DNA of 64,000 bases from an uncultured Prochlorococcus sp. (lineage in GTDB: Bacteria; Cyanobacteriota; Cyanobacteriia; PCC-6307; Cyanobiaceae): positions 1 to 64,000 of the forward strand of contig CAJWWR010000001.1 of the NCBI GenBank assembly GCA_913048245.1, given 5' to 3'. How positions within the stretch are numbered: position 1 is the first letter of the stretch; the number at the start of each line of letters is the position of its first letter. Positions 1-8,988 of this stretch are shown piece after piece. A program made the translations under genes and the position numbers. The notes under the pieces are model-generated. The model saw only the letters and a list, made by a program, of their open reading frames with translations. It did not search any database and was not told the origin of the DNA.

Positions 1-144
1 TTCTTTTTTAATATCATTTTTTAATAGATTATCATTTTCTTTTTTAATATCATTTTTTAATAGATTATCATTTTCTTTTTTAATATCATTTTTTAATAGA
101 TTATCATTTTCTTTTTTAATATCATTTCTCAATAAGGCGTCAGT
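1..144 (-). repeat. 36-base in-frame tandem repeat in dnaX
   Basis: Three identical 36-base units occupy 1-36, 37-72 and 73-108. A fourth, diverged unit lies at 109-144, and the array continues past the left edge. Read on the minus strand, each perfect unit encodes NDNLLKNDIKKE; the diverged unit encodes TDALLRNDIKKE. The array begins right after the conserved AAA+/domain III part of DnaX, in what is normally a variable linker. Each perfect unit has two runs of six A. Confidence 0.95.
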
Positions 145-1248
145 TCCTCTTTCAGGCATTGCTAAAAGACTAGATAAATTTACTTCCAGCCATAATCTTG
201 CCTGACTACTTGTTTTGATTTGATACTCTATATTTTTGAGACTACTATGCCAATACAGAATTGTTTGATTATCAACTTGCTTGGAGAAATTATTTATTTC
301 AGGGTAAAACTCTTTAGATGTGTAATAAAGACTTGAGTATTCTTTAGTATTTAGTTGAAGCAAAAGATCCCTTGTAATATTCAACAAACCCTCTAAAATT
401 GTAATCGGTTCATTGCCAGAGTCATATAATTTAGAGCAGGAAGTTATTAGTGACTCTACATTTTTTGTAATTAATGCTTTTACCAGATTAATCAAATCAA
501 ATTCAGAAACCTCGCCCAGCATCATCTCAACGTTTTTTCTAGTTATTCCACCAGGGATAAGACTAAGTTGATCCAATAAACTTTGTGCATCTCTCATTCC
601 TCCATTTGATCTTCTAGCAATTATCTCAATAGCAGCATTATCGAAAGCGATAGATTCTTTTTCAGCAATTGATATAAGATGCTTGCAGATATCATTGATA
701 CTAATTCTATTGAAGTCATATTTTTGGCATCTACTTTGGATGGTACTTAAAACTCGTTCAGGATTTGTTGTCGCAAGAATAAAAACTACTTTATCTGGAG
801 GTTCTTCTATTGTCTTTAGTAAAGCATTAGATGCTGCTGTTGAAAGCATGTGACATTCATCAATAACATATACTTTCCATCTGGCTTGAGTTGGAGCAAA
901 TCTTGATCTTTCAATTATCTCTCGAATATTTTCGACTCCGGTATTAGAGGCTGCATCAATCTCAATAATATCTAATGCATTTCCTTTCGAAATATCTTGG
1001 CATAGAGAACATTGACCACAAGGTAGTGGGTTAGGTTGATCAAAACTAATACAATTTAAGGACTTAGCGAAGATTCTTGCACTTGAAGTTTTACCTGTAC
1101 CTCTTGGTCCGCTAAATAGATAAGCAGGCGCGATCTTACCAGTTAGTAGTGCTTGTTTTAATGTAAGTGATACGATTTCTTGACCAACTAATTCATCCAG
1201 ATTCTTTGGTCTATATTTTTGGTGGAACGGAATATGTGGGCTTATCAT
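1..1248 (-). CDS. dnaX: DNA polymerase III subunit gamma/tau (partial, C-terminus cut by window edge)
   Basis: This is the clamp-loader ATPase that loads the sliding clamp and holds polymerase cores at the fork. It starts at ATG 1248 (MISPHIPFHQKYRPKNLDEL) and is open to base 1, so only about 416 residues are visible. The Walker A motif GPRGTGKT, the zinc-binding cysteines (PCGQCSLC), the Walker B region YVIDECHML, the SRC motif (TIQSRCQKY) and the GGMRDAQSLLDQ segment identify DnaX. From about residue 369 the protein becomes a 12-residue tandem repeat, NDNLLKNDIKKE, running off the window. It is the last visible gene of the minus-strand run tig-clpP-clpX-dnaX, 50 bases after clpX. The tau C-terminal domain lies outside the window, so total length cannot be judged. 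Confidence 0.96.
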   Translation of the reverse strand, partial: MISPHIPFHQKYRPKNLDELVGQEIVSLTLKQALLTGKIAPAYLFSGPRGTGKTSSARIFAKSLNCISFDQPNPLPCGQCSLCQDISKGNALDIIEIDAASNTGVENIREIIERSRFAPTQARWKVYVIDECHMLSTAASNALLKTIEEPPDKVVFILATTNPERVLSTIQSRCQKYDFNRISINDICKHLISIAEKESIAFDNAAIEIIARRSNGGMRDAQSLLDQLSLIPGGITRKNVEMMLGEVSEFDLINLVKALITKNVESLITSCSKLYDSGNEPITILEGLLNITRDLLLQLNTKEYSSLYYTSKEFYPEINNFSKQVDNQTILYWHSSLKNIEYQIKTSSQARLWLEVNLSSLLAMPERGTDALLRNDIKKENDNLLKNDIKKENDNLLKNDIKKENDNLLKNDIKKE

Positions 1249-1298
1249 CTATTACTATTGATTATTGGAAAAAATTTTATTTATTATAACTAAATTTC

Positions 1299-2669
1299 TT
1301 ATGCAGATTCTTTCCTTATTCTATTCTTGTTTTGAGGTAATTTGACGATTTTTGACGAGTATAGATTTTCAACCATTTTCTTTGTAATAGTATATTCTTT
1401 AATTTCTTTTTGTGAAGGCAATGAGTACATCAAGTCAAGCATAAGTTCTTCAATGATTGATCTTAGGGCTCTTGCACCAGTTTTGCGCGAGTGAGCTTCT
1501 TTAGCAATTGCGTTAACACATGCAGGCTCGAAAGTAATTTTTACATCATCCATACTTAAGAGAGCCTTAAATTGTTTAACAAGGGCATCTCTTGGCTCTG
1601 TCAAAATAGATCTAAGAGTCTCTTCATTAAGAGGATCTAAAACTGCACATACTGGAATTCTGCCAATAAATTCTGGTATTAAACCATATTTCACTAAGTC
1701 ATCAAGCTCTAAACTTTTTAGAGATTCTCTAGAGTCTTTTTGTATTTTAGTTTCAACAATCTTTGCTTCTTCAGGAGTAGTGAAACCTATTGAATGTTTG
1801 CCTAGCCTTTTTTGAACAATATCTTCTAAACCAATAAAAGCTCCTCCACAAACAAACAGTATTTGACTGGTGTCGATTTGTATACAGTCATGATAAGGAT
1901 GTTTTCTGCCACCTTGAGGGGGGACATTAGCAATAGTTCCCTCTAGCATTTTTAATAAAGCTTGTTGAACACCTTCTCCCGATACATCTCTGGTAATTGA
2001 TGGGTTCTCACTTTTTCTGGCTATTTTATCAATCTCATCAATATAGATAATGCCTCTTTGGGCAAGTTCAACATTCATTTCAGATTTTTGTAAGAGTCTT
2101 AAAAGAATATTTTCAACGTCTTCTCCTACGTAACCTGCCTCTGTCAAAGTTGTTGCGTCTGCGACTGCAAAAGGGACATCTAGGAATTCAGCTAGAGTTT
2201 GTGCGAGTAGAGTTTTACCACTTCCTGTTGGGCCAATTAAAAGTATATTTGATTTTTGCAATTTTGTTGTTTGTAAATCATTTTCTAGCACAATCTCTTT
2301 ATCTTCATTATTTCTCCAGGCAAGTCTTTTGTAGTGGTTATAAACGGCAACAGATAATATTTTCTTTGCGGCATCTTGACCCACTACTTGCTTATCGAGA
2401 AATTCCTTAATTTCAATAGGTTTTGGAATGGATGTTAATTGTAAAGGTCCTGGAACTTTTTCATTTGTATCTGATAATTTTTTTTGAACTCCAGTTCCAG
2501 TCTGATTTGTTTTTGGTTGGGTATCTAACAATTCCTCATCAAGAATTTCATTGCAAAGATCAATGCATTCATCACAAATGTAGACTCCAGGCCCTGCAAT
2601 TAATTTACGCACTTGATCTTGTGACTTGCCGCAGAAAGAACATTTTAGATGGGCGTCAAATTTAGCCAT
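1299..2669 (-). CDS. clpX: ATP-dependent Clp protease ATP-binding subunit ClpX
   Basis: This is the AAA+ unfoldase that recognises tagged substrates (including SsrA-tagged proteins) and feeds them to ClpP. The N-terminal zinc-binding domain has Cys10, Cys13, Cys32 and Cys35. Walker A GPTGSGKT is at 146-153 and Walker B IIYIDEID at 207-214; the sensor and substrate loops follow ([27 protein letters not shown]). At 456 residues it is slightly longer than E. coli ClpX because of a loose linker at about 50-80. It lies 96 bases downstream of clpP on the same strand, so the two partners are probably co-transcribed. SmpB, the tmRNA partner, is also in the window (43412-43885). Confidence 0.98.
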   Translation of the reverse strand: MAKFDAHLKCSFCGKSQDQVRKLIAGPGVYICDECIDLCNEILDEELLDTQPKTNQTGTGVQKKLSDTNEKVPGPLQLTSIPKPIEIKEFLDKQVVGQDAAKKILSVAVYNHYKRLAWRNNEDKEIVLENDLQTTKLQKSNILLIGPTGSGKTLLAQTLAEFLDVPFAVADATTLTEAGYVGEDVENILLRLLQKSEMNVELAQRGIIYIDEIDKIARKSENPSITRDVSGEGVQQALLKMLEGTIANVPPQGGRKHPYHDCIQIDTSQILFVCGGAFIGLEDIVQKRLGKHSIGFTTPEEAKIVETKIQKDSRESLKSLELDDLVKYGLIPEFIGRIPVCAVLDPLNEETLRSILTEPRDALVKQFKALLSMDDVKITFEPACVNAIAKEAHSRKTGARALRSIIEELMLDLMYSLPSQKEIKEYTITKKMVENLYSSKIVKLPQNKNRIRKESA

Positions 2670-2765
2670 CGAATTTGATATTTTAAGAGTAAATAGGGTT
2701 CTATCCCTTTATACAAGGATTGCTTATAAAGATCAATTCGTCATCCGAATCTTAAACTAAATCTT

Positions 2766-3419
2766 TTAGTTGTCATTTTTTATGACTTTATCAATTAATC
2801 CATATTCCACAGCTTCTGTAGGAGATAAAAAATAATCTCTCTCTGTGTCCTCTGTAATTTTTTCTAATGACTGACCTGTATGCTCTGCAAGCAGAGAGTT
2901 CAGAGTTTTCTTAAGATAAAGAATTTCTTTTGCTTGTATTTCAATTTCAACTGCTTGGCCTTGCGCTCCTCCAAGTGGTTGATGAATCATTATTCTAGAA
3001 TTAGGTAAAGCTAGTCTTTTACCCTTCGTACCGCCAGACAATAGAAATGCTCCCATGCTAGCAGCAACACCAAAACAGATAGTTACTATGTCTGGTGAAA
3101 TTTGTTGCATTGTATCGTAGATTGCTAGTCCAGCTGTAACTGATCCGCCAGGAGAATTAACATAAATTTGGATATCTTTAGAGGGATCCTCCGCTTCAAG
3201 AAATAATAGTTGAGCTACGATTGAATCTGATACTTGATCATCTATTGGAGTACCAAGAAAAATTATTCTCTCTCTTAATAATCTGGAATAAATGTCGAAT
3301 GCACGTTCACCTCTCCCTGATTGTTCAATCACAGTAGGGAGTGCAGATTTTGATTTGCTTTGTAGACGTTTAATATCGTATGTATTTGATATTAAATGAC
3401 TTTGTTCTGAATTAATCAA
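2766..3419 (-). CDS. clpP: ATP-dependent Clp protease proteolytic subunit ClpP
   Basis: This is the serine peptidase that forms the barrel chamber working with ClpX or ClpC. The active-site serine is Ser121 in GVAASMGAF and the histidine is His146 in RIMIHQP; the aspartate lies in the DTERD motif at 191-195. The oxyanion loop SPGGSV is at 89-94. At 217 residues it has about 20 more N-terminal residues than many ClpP proteins; these are low in conservation and may be a propeptide or mis-chosen start. Cyanobacteria have several ClpP paralogues, and the copy next to clpX is usually called clpP2. Tig is 67 bases upstream and ClpX downstream on the same strand. Confidence 0.97.
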   Translation of the reverse strand: MINSEQSHLISNTYDIKRLQSKSKSALPTVIEQSGRGERAFDIYSRLLRERIIFLGTPIDDQVSDSIVAQLLFLEAEDPSKDIQIYVNSPGGSVTAGLAIYDTMQQISPDIVTICFGVAASMGAFLLSGGTKGKRLALPNSRIMIHQPLGGAQGQAVEIEIQAKEILYLKKTLNSLLAEHTGQSLEKITEDTERDYFLSPTEAVEYGLIDKVIKNDN

Positions 3420-3486
3420 GTTTATTCAAGACTTACTTTCATATAATCTAGAGTTTTTTTTTTAATTTAGTTAGATTTTTCATAAA

Positions 3487-4905
3487 TTAATTTTTTTCTT
3501 TGGTTTTTGAATTACTCTTTTTAGTTGTTTTCGTGCTTTTTGTTACTGATGATTTAGCTTTAGTTTTTTTAGTCGGGGTTGCTTTTTCATTTGTTTCTAT
3601 AATTTCGCAGTTCTTTTCAAGCCATTGCAGTGATTTTTCTTTAATCAGATCATTTTTTATAGCCTCTTTTAGTTTTTCAATGTCTATTTTGTTGGGAGAT
3701 TTTCTAATTTCATCTTTGAAGGATTCTAGCTTTACATTTATTTCTTTTTCATCAACGGTAATTTTTTCTTGTTCAGCTAAAGCTTTTATAGATAAATCTC
3801 TTCTAAGGTTTTTTTCTGCTTGAGGTCTGTTAGATTCAGCTAGTGACTTTATTAATTCTGGTGTAAACGTAGACTTAATGTCCATACCTTGTTGAGCTAG
3901 TCTTTGAGCAGTTTGTTCGATAGAATTTCTAACTTCACGATCAATCATTGCTTTTGGTAGTTCTATTTCTAATTCATTAGCCAGGGCATCAATAATAGCT
4001 TCTTGCCTTAAATTTTTTTGAGTTTTTTCGAAGTTTTCCTTAAGTTGCTCTTCAATTTCTTTTCTTAGATCTTTCAAAGTACTTTTATTTCCTGATTGCT
4101 TAGCAAACTCATCATTTAATTCTGGTAGCTCTTTAGTTTTGAGGTCTTTTAATGTAACTTCAAAAACTGCTTCTTTACCTCTTGAATCTTCATGAGGGTA
4201 ATCATCAGGAAAATTAAGATTTAGTTTTTTAGATTCATTAATTTGCATTCCGACTATTCCCTCAACAAAACCAGGAATCATTTTATTCTTCTCTAATTCA
4301 AGATCCATGGAATCACTTGATCCACCTTCTATTGCTTCTTTAGTATCTTTATAGACTCCATTAAAACTAACAACTGCTATGTCTCCTAATTGAGCAGGAC
4401 GATTATCTACGGGTATGATATTTGCCAATTGTTCTCTTGATTTTTCTAGTGCTTCATCGACTCCTTTTGGATCAAATTTTGATTTCTTATATTCGACTCT
4501 GATATCTTTTGTTTGTTTTAGTTTCAATTCTGGAGCAACATCAGTTTCTAAAGTTAGCTTAAGATTCTTTTCGGGATTGAAATTCTTTAAAAGTTTTTCA
4601 AATCCATCAACTAATTCTGGCTCACTGAGAGGTTCTATATCCTTAATTTTGAGAGCTTCATTCCAAGCTTTGTCAATAATTTTTTCTAAAGCTGTTGCAT
4701 GTAACTGAGTAATGCCAATTCTTTGTATTAAAATTTGCTTGGGAATTTTCCCAACTCTGAAACCTGGAATTTTTGCCGAACGGCTTATTGTTTTGAGTGA
4801 TTCCTCTATCAATTCTTTGCATGAGCTTGAAGGTATTTCTAATTCGATTGAGAGCCTGCTTTTTGCAAGGGACTTTGTTTTGACTGTTAAAGAATTTTTA
4901 GACAT
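3487..4905 (-). CDS. tig: Trigger factor, ribosome-associated chaperone and prolyl isomerase
   Basis: Trigger factor binds the ribosome exit tunnel and shelters nascent chains. The ribosome-docking signature GFRVGKIP is at 48-55. An FKBP-type isomerase domain follows in the middle (GDIAVVSFNG...MIPGFVEGIVGM, about 170-255), then a helical C-terminal chaperone domain. The last 30 residues are a Lys/Thr/Ser-rich tail (TPTKKTKAKSSVTKSTK), likely disordered. The ATG at 4905 gives the family's usual length of about 470. It is the first gene of the minus-strand run tig-clpP-clpX-dnaX and is divergent from asd; candidate promoter elements are listed separately at 4938-4945. Confidence 0.97.
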   Translation of the reverse strand: MSKNSLTVKTKSLAKSRLSIELEIPSSSCKELIEESLKTISRSAKIPGFRVGKIPKQILIQRIGITQLHATALEKIIDKAWNEALKIKDIEPLSEPELVDGFEKLLKNFNPEKNLKLTLETDVAPELKLKQTKDIRVEYKKSKFDPKGVDEALEKSREQLANIIPVDNRPAQLGDIAVVSFNGVYKDTKEAIEGGSSDSMDLELEKNKMIPGFVEGIVGMQINESKKLNLNFPDDYPHEDSRGKEAVFEVTLKDLKTKELPELNDEFAKQSGNKSTLKDLRKEIEEQLKENFEKTQKNLRQEAIIDALANELEIELPKAMIDREVRNSIEQTAQRLAQQGMDIKSTFTPELIKSLAESNRPQAEKNLRRDLSIKALAEQEKITVDEKEINVKLESFKDEIRKSPNKIDIEKLKEAIKNDLIKEKSLQWLEKNCEIIETNEKATPTKKTKAKSSVTKSTKTTKKSNSKTKEKN

Positions 4906-4914
4906 GTTTTAATC

Positions 4915-4931
4915 TATGTGATAAGCACATA
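4915..4931. promoter_or_regulatory. Inverted repeat in the tig leader
   Basis: TATGTG (4915-4920) and CACATA (4926-4931) are perfect inverted repeats around ATAAG. The repeat ends 10 bases upstream of the tig ATG. If tig transcription starts near 4931, as the candidate -10 box suggests, the mRNA would begin with this small hairpin. It could equally be a protein-binding site. The function is inferred only from position. Confidence 0.4.
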
Positions 4932-4937
4932 ACACAA

Positions 4938-4945
4938 AGTATAAT
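4938..4945. promoter_or_regulatory. Overlapping divergent -10 boxes for tig and asd
   Basis: On the plus strand TATAAT spans 4940-4945 and would drive asd with a leader of about 80 bases. On the minus strand TATACT (complement of 4938-4943) would drive tig with a leader of about 26 bases. No clear -35 boxes are seen, which is common in this lineage. Assignment is by consensus match and spacing only. Confidence 0.45.
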
Positions 4946-5032
4946 TATTTCACATTAAGTGATTTAGTTGAAATTAGAATTTTTTGATACAGTAATAATC
5001 AAAGTTGTCTAGAAATTAATTGTTTAATTAAT

Positions 5033-6070
5033 GTGGAAAATTATTCATTTTTACCAAATAGACCATTAAAAGTTGCAGTTTTAGGATCTTCAGGAGCAGT
5101 TGGGAAAGAACTTTTAAAAATTCTTGCTGAAAGGGATTTTCCGATTCAAGAATTGGTTTTACTATCTTCTGCAAGATCAGCAGGTAAATGTATCAAATGG
5201 AAAGAACAAGAATACACAATAAATGAAGTAAATAAAACATCTTTCAATAATGTTGATTTAGTTTTTGCATCGGCTGGCAGCTCAATTTCTAAAAAGTGGC
5301 TTCCAACTATCAAGGATCAAGGAGCGATATTAGTAGATAATTCAAGTGCATTTAGAATGATAGATGATGTTCCTTTAGTGGTCCCAGAAGTTAATCCTCA
5401 GAAGGCTTTAACTCATTCTGGCGTAATAGCAAATCCAAATTGTACAACTATATTATTAACGCTTGCTTTGGCTCCTCTAAACCATCTTTCAAAAATTAAA
5501 AGGATTATTGTTTCGACATATCAATCTGCAAGCGGAGCAGGTCAATTAGCTATGGAAGAACTAAAATTTTTGACACAGCAGTATTTGAATGGAACTCCCC
5601 AATCAAGTCAAGTTTTACCCTATTCGTTAGCTTTTAATCTGTTTTTGCATAATTCATCAATGCTCTCAAACAATTATTGTGAGGAAGAAATGAAAATGGT
5701 TAATGAAACAAGAAAAATACTTGATAATGAAGAGCTGATGATATCTGCAACATGTGTACGAGTACCTGTGCTGAGAGCACATTCTGAATCAGTAAATATA
5801 GAATTTGAAGATAAAGTCGACCCTTGTTTTGCTAGTGAAATCCTAAAAAAATCTAAAGGTTTGAGGGTAATAGAGGATTACGAAACTAATAGATTTCCAA
5901 TGCCATCAGATGTAATGGAAAAAGATGATATAGCTATTGGTAGAATTAGGAAAGATTTAAGTAATCCTAATGCATTAGAATTGTGGTTATGTGGAGATCA
6001 AATAAGAAAGGGTGCTGCCCTAAATGCAGTGCAAATAGCAGAAATACTACTACCTAAAAAACATGAATGA
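5033..6070 (+). CDS. asd: Aspartate-semialdehyde dehydrogenase
   Basis: This enzyme reduces aspartyl-4-phosphate to aspartate 4-semialdehyde with NADPH, feeding lysine, threonine and methionine synthesis. The Rossmann loop is [14 protein letters not shown] near residues 15-28. The catalytic cysteine is Cys137 in ANPNCTT, and the late [12 protein letters not shown] segment holds the family's histidine. At 345 residues the length is normal. The start is GTG at 5033; the ATG at 5031 is out of frame. It overlaps dapA, the next enzyme of the lysine branch, by eight bases, so they are surely co-transcribed. The aspartate kinase of the same pathway is at 12925-14688. Confidence 0.97.
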   Translation: MENYSFLPNRPLKVAVLGSSGAVGKELLKILAERDFPIQELVLLSSARSAGKCIKWKEQEYTINEVNKTSFNNVDLVFASAGSSISKKWLPTIKDQGAILVDNSSAFRMIDDVPLVVPEVNPQKALTHSGVIANPNCTTILLTLALAPLNHLSKIKRIIVSTYQSASGAGQLAMEELKFLTQQYLNGTPQSSQVLPYSLAFNLFLHNSSMLSNNYCEEEMKMVNETRKILDNEELMISATCVRVPVLRAHSESVNIEFEDKVDPCFASEILKKSKGLRVIEDYETNRFPMPSDVMEKDDIAIGRIRKDLSNPNALELWLCGDQIRKGAALNAVQIAEILLPKKHE

Positions 6071-6965
6071 GCTTGCAAAAATTAACAACCCTCCTTTTGG
6101 GAGGATTCTAACCGCCATGGTTACCCCTTTTGATGGTGAAGGGCAAGTGGATTATGAATTAGCAATAAAATTATCTAATTATTTAGTTGCCAATGGATCT
6201 GATGGAATAGTTTTATGTGGAACTACGGGGGAATCACCAACATTGAGTTGGGATGAGCAACATGAATTATTCGTTGCAATAAAAACTTCTTTAAGTAAAA
6301 AATCAAAGCTTCTAATTGGGACAGGAAGTAATTGCACCTCTGAAGCAGTCGAGGCTACCAAGAAAGCTTTGAAATATGGTGCTGATGGAGCATTAGTTGT
6401 TGTTCCCTATTACAATAAGCCTCCTCAAGATGGGCTTTTCCAACATTTTAGTTTGATAGCAAATTCGACACCTGATTTGCCGTTGATGTTATACAACATT
6501 CCTGGACGGACAAGTTGCAACTTACTTCCAATTACTGTAAAAAAACTTATGAAATTCGAAAATATTTTCAGTATCAAAGCTGCAAGCGGTAGAATAGGAG
6601 AAGTTACAGAATTAAGGACTACTTGTGGTCCTTCACTTTCTATATACAGTGGTGATGATTCATTGTTATTACCTATGTTATCTGTCGGTGCAGTTGGCGT
6701 AGTCAGCGTTGCAAGCCATATAGTTGGTTTGCAATTAAAAGAAATGATTGATTGTTTTTTGAGAAGAGATGTCACAAAGGCTCTTAATATTCATGAAAAA
6801 CTCCAGCCACTTTTTGAAGCGCTTTTTATGACAACTAATCCAATACCAATTAAGGCTGCTTTGCAATTGAGAGGTTGGGATGTAGGGTCACCAAGAAGTC
6901 CTTTAACTTCCCTAAATCAAGAAATGAAGGAACAACTCTCTAATGTCCTAAATTCCTTACAATAG
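6063..6965 (+). CDS. dapA: 4-hydroxy-tetrahydrodipicolinate synthase
   Basis: DapA condenses pyruvate with aspartate semialdehyde, the committed step to diaminopimelate and lysine. The motif [11 protein letters not shown] (from residue 52), the tyrosine of [11 protein letters not shown] (Tyr144) and the Schiff-base lysine Lys172 in FSIKAASG are all present. At 300 residues it is full length. The gene overlaps the end of asd by eight bases. Translation therefore probably depends on coupling to asd. Confidence 0.98.
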   Translation: MNELAKINNPPFGRILTAMVTPFDGEGQVDYELAIKLSNYLVANGSDGIVLCGTTGESPTLSWDEQHELFVAIKTSLSKKSKLLIGTGSNCTSEAVEATKKALKYGADGALVVVPYYNKPPQDGLFQHFSLIANSTPDLPLMLYNIPGRTSCNLLPITVKKLMKFENIFSIKAASGRIGEVTELRTTCGPSLSIYSGDDSLLLPMLSVGAVGVVSVASHIVGLQLKEMIDCFLRRDVTKALNIHEKLQPLFEALFMTTNPIPIKAALQLRGWDVGSPRSPLTSLNQEMKEQLSNVLNSLQ

Positions 6966-7050
6966 GAATTTTCTAAAATTTAAGAATTAAATTAACTAAA
7001 AATCTAACTAGCAATTAAATTCTTAAAAAGCTTTTTATAAAATTAAATTC

Positions 7051-8988
7051 ATGGAATCAAGATTAAATTCACATAAAGATCAATCAAGACATCATAAGTC
7101 ATCATCTAAAGAAGCCGCGCCTACTTTGAGAGTAATACCTTTAGGAGGCCTTCATGAGATTGGAAAAAATACTTGTGTATTTGAATTTCAGGATGAATTG
7201 ATGTTGGTTGATGCAGGCTTGGCTTTTCCATCAGATGGAATGCATGGAGTCAATGTAGTCATGCCAGATACTACTTTTTTAAAGGAGAACCAGAGAAGAA
7301 TCAAAGGCATGATAGTTACTCATGGCCATGAAGATCATATCGGGGGTATTTCGCATCATTTAAAACACTTCAATATTCCCATTATTCATGGACCTAGATT
7401 AGCTATGTCTATGCTTCGTGGAAAAATGGAGGAAGCAGGGGTTTCTGATAGAACAACAATTCAAACTGTCAATCCAAGAGATGTAGTTAAGATTGGCCAA
7501 TATTTTTCAGTTGAGTTCATACGAAATACTCATTCTATATGCGATAGCTTCTCACTTGCCATAACGACTCCAGTAGGAACTGTTATTTTCACGGGAGACT
7601 TCAAATTTGACCATACCCCAATAGATGGAGAACAGTTTGATATAGAAAGGATGGCTCAGTATGGTGAAAAGGGAATTTTATGTATGTTTAGTGATTCAAC
7701 TAATGCAGAAGTCCCTGGATTTTGTCCTTCAGAAAAAACAATTTATCCATCTTTAGAGAAACATATTGAAGAAGCCAAGGGTCGAGTAATCATAACTACT
7801 TTTGCAAGTTCAGTCCATAGAGTAACAATGTGCTTGGAACTTGCTATGAAACATGGCAGGAAGGTTGGTCTGTTGGGTAGATCGATGATTAATGTAATAG
7901 CGAAAGCTAGAGAGATAGGATACATGAAATGTCCAGATGATCTTTTTGTTCCTATTAAGCAAATTCGGGATTTACCAGATAGAGAGACATTATTATTGAT
8001 GACTGGAAGCCAAGGCGAACCATTAGCTGCTTTAAGTAGAATCTCCAGAGGTGAGCATCAGCATGTCCAATTAAAAACTACAGATACTGTAATCTTTTCT
8101 GCCAGTCCGATCCCTGGCAATACAATTTCTGTTGTTAATACCATAGATAGACTGATGAAAATGGGCGCCAAAGTTGTTTATGGAAAAGGGGAAAATATAC
8201 ATGTATCTGGTCATGGATTTCAAATGGATCAAAAATTAATGCTGGCGCTTGCTAAGCCAAAGTTTTTTGTACCAGTCCATGGAGAACATAGAATGTTGGT
8301 TTGCCACAGTAAGAGTGCTCAAACAATGGGAGTACCAAAAGAAAATATTTTGATCATCGAAAATGGCGATGTAGTTGAGTTGACGCCTAATTCAATAAAA
8401 AAAGGTGATCCTGTTAAAGCAGGGATTGAACTATTAGATGCCTCCCGTAATGGTATTGTCGATGCCCGAGTATTAAAAGAAAGACAGCAATTAGCTGATG
8501 ACGGAGTTGTGACTGTTCTAACACCAATTAGCACAGATGGTAAAATGGTAGCTCCTCCTAGAGTTAATTTACGTGGAGTAGTAACGTCCGCTGATCCACG
8601 GAAAATGTCTATGTGGACTGAAAGAGAAATTAATTGGGTCTTAGAAAATAGATGGAAACAGCTTTCACGACAAACAGGTCCTAAAAACTTTGAAGTTGAT
8701 TGGATTGGTGTTCAAAGAGAGATTGAATCGGGACTAAGTAGAAGGATGAGACGTGAATTGCAAGTTGAACCATTAATTTTGTGTTTAGTTCAGCCAGCAC
8801 CTAGCGGTACTCCAGCTTATAAACCTAGAGCAATCGAAGATAAACCTTTAAAAAATCATAACAATAGAAAAAACAATAACCAACCTGATTCAAGGAACAA
8901 TATGAAGCAAACTAAGTCTGAAGACTCGAATCTGGATGAATCTTTGACTGGTAGAACGAGAAGAAGAAGATCTGCATTGGCTAATTAA
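7051..8988 (+). CDS. rnj: Ribonuclease J
   Basis: RNase J is a metallo-beta-lactamase-fold enzyme with endonuclease and 5'-exonuclease activity in mRNA decay and RNA maturation. The zinc motif HGHEDH is at 91-96, the GDFKFDHTP motif further on, and the beta-CASP segments follow (SDSTNAEVPG, TTFASSVHRV, LLGRSMINV, TGSQGEP, VPVHGEHRM). The 645 residues include an N-terminal basic stretch of about 22 residues and a C-terminal tail rich in Asn, Lys and Arg, both likely disordered. It lies 85 bases after dapA. Its stop codon directly abuts the stop of tilS on the other strand. Confidence 0.96.
   Translation: MESRLNSHKDQSRHHKSSSKEAAPTLRVIPLGGLHEIGKNTCVFEFQDELMLVDAGLAFPSDGMHGVNVVMPDTTFLKENQRRIKGMIVTHGHEDHIGGISHHLKHFNIPIIHGPRLAMSMLRGKMEEAGVSDRTTIQTVNPRDVVKIGQYFSVEFIRNTHSICDSFSLAITTPVGTVIFTGDFKFDHTPIDGEQFDIERMAQYGEKGILCMFSDSTNAEVPGFCPSEKTIYPSLEKHIEEAKGRVIITTFASSVHRVTMCLELAMKHGRKVGLLGRSMINVIAKAREIGYMKCPDDLFVPIKQIRDLPDRETLLLMTGSQGEPLAALSRISRGEHQHVQLKTTDTVIFSASPIPGNTISVVNTIDRLMKMGAKVVYGKGENIHVSGHGFQMDQKLMLALAKPKFFVPVHGEHRMLVCHSKSAQTMGVPKENILIIENGDVVELTPNSIKKGDPVKAGIELLDASRNGIVDARVLKERQQLADDGVVTVLTPISTDGKMVAPPRVNLRGVVTSADPRKMSMWTEREINWVLENRWKQLSRQTGPKNFEVDWIGVQREIESGLSRRMRRELQVEPLILCLVQPAPSGTPAYKPRAIEDKPLKNHNNRKNNNQPDSRNNMKQTKSEDSNLDESLTGRTRRRRSALAN

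Noticed and set aside
1..144. CRISPR array at the left edge
   Set aside because: Units are directly contiguous 36-base repeats without spacers and lie in frame within dnaX, so this is a coding tandem repeat.
2150..2665. Open frames on the plus strand inside clpX
   Set aside because: They lie wholly within clpX in another frame, have no start context and encode low-complexity hydrophobic peptides; they are shadows of the real gene.
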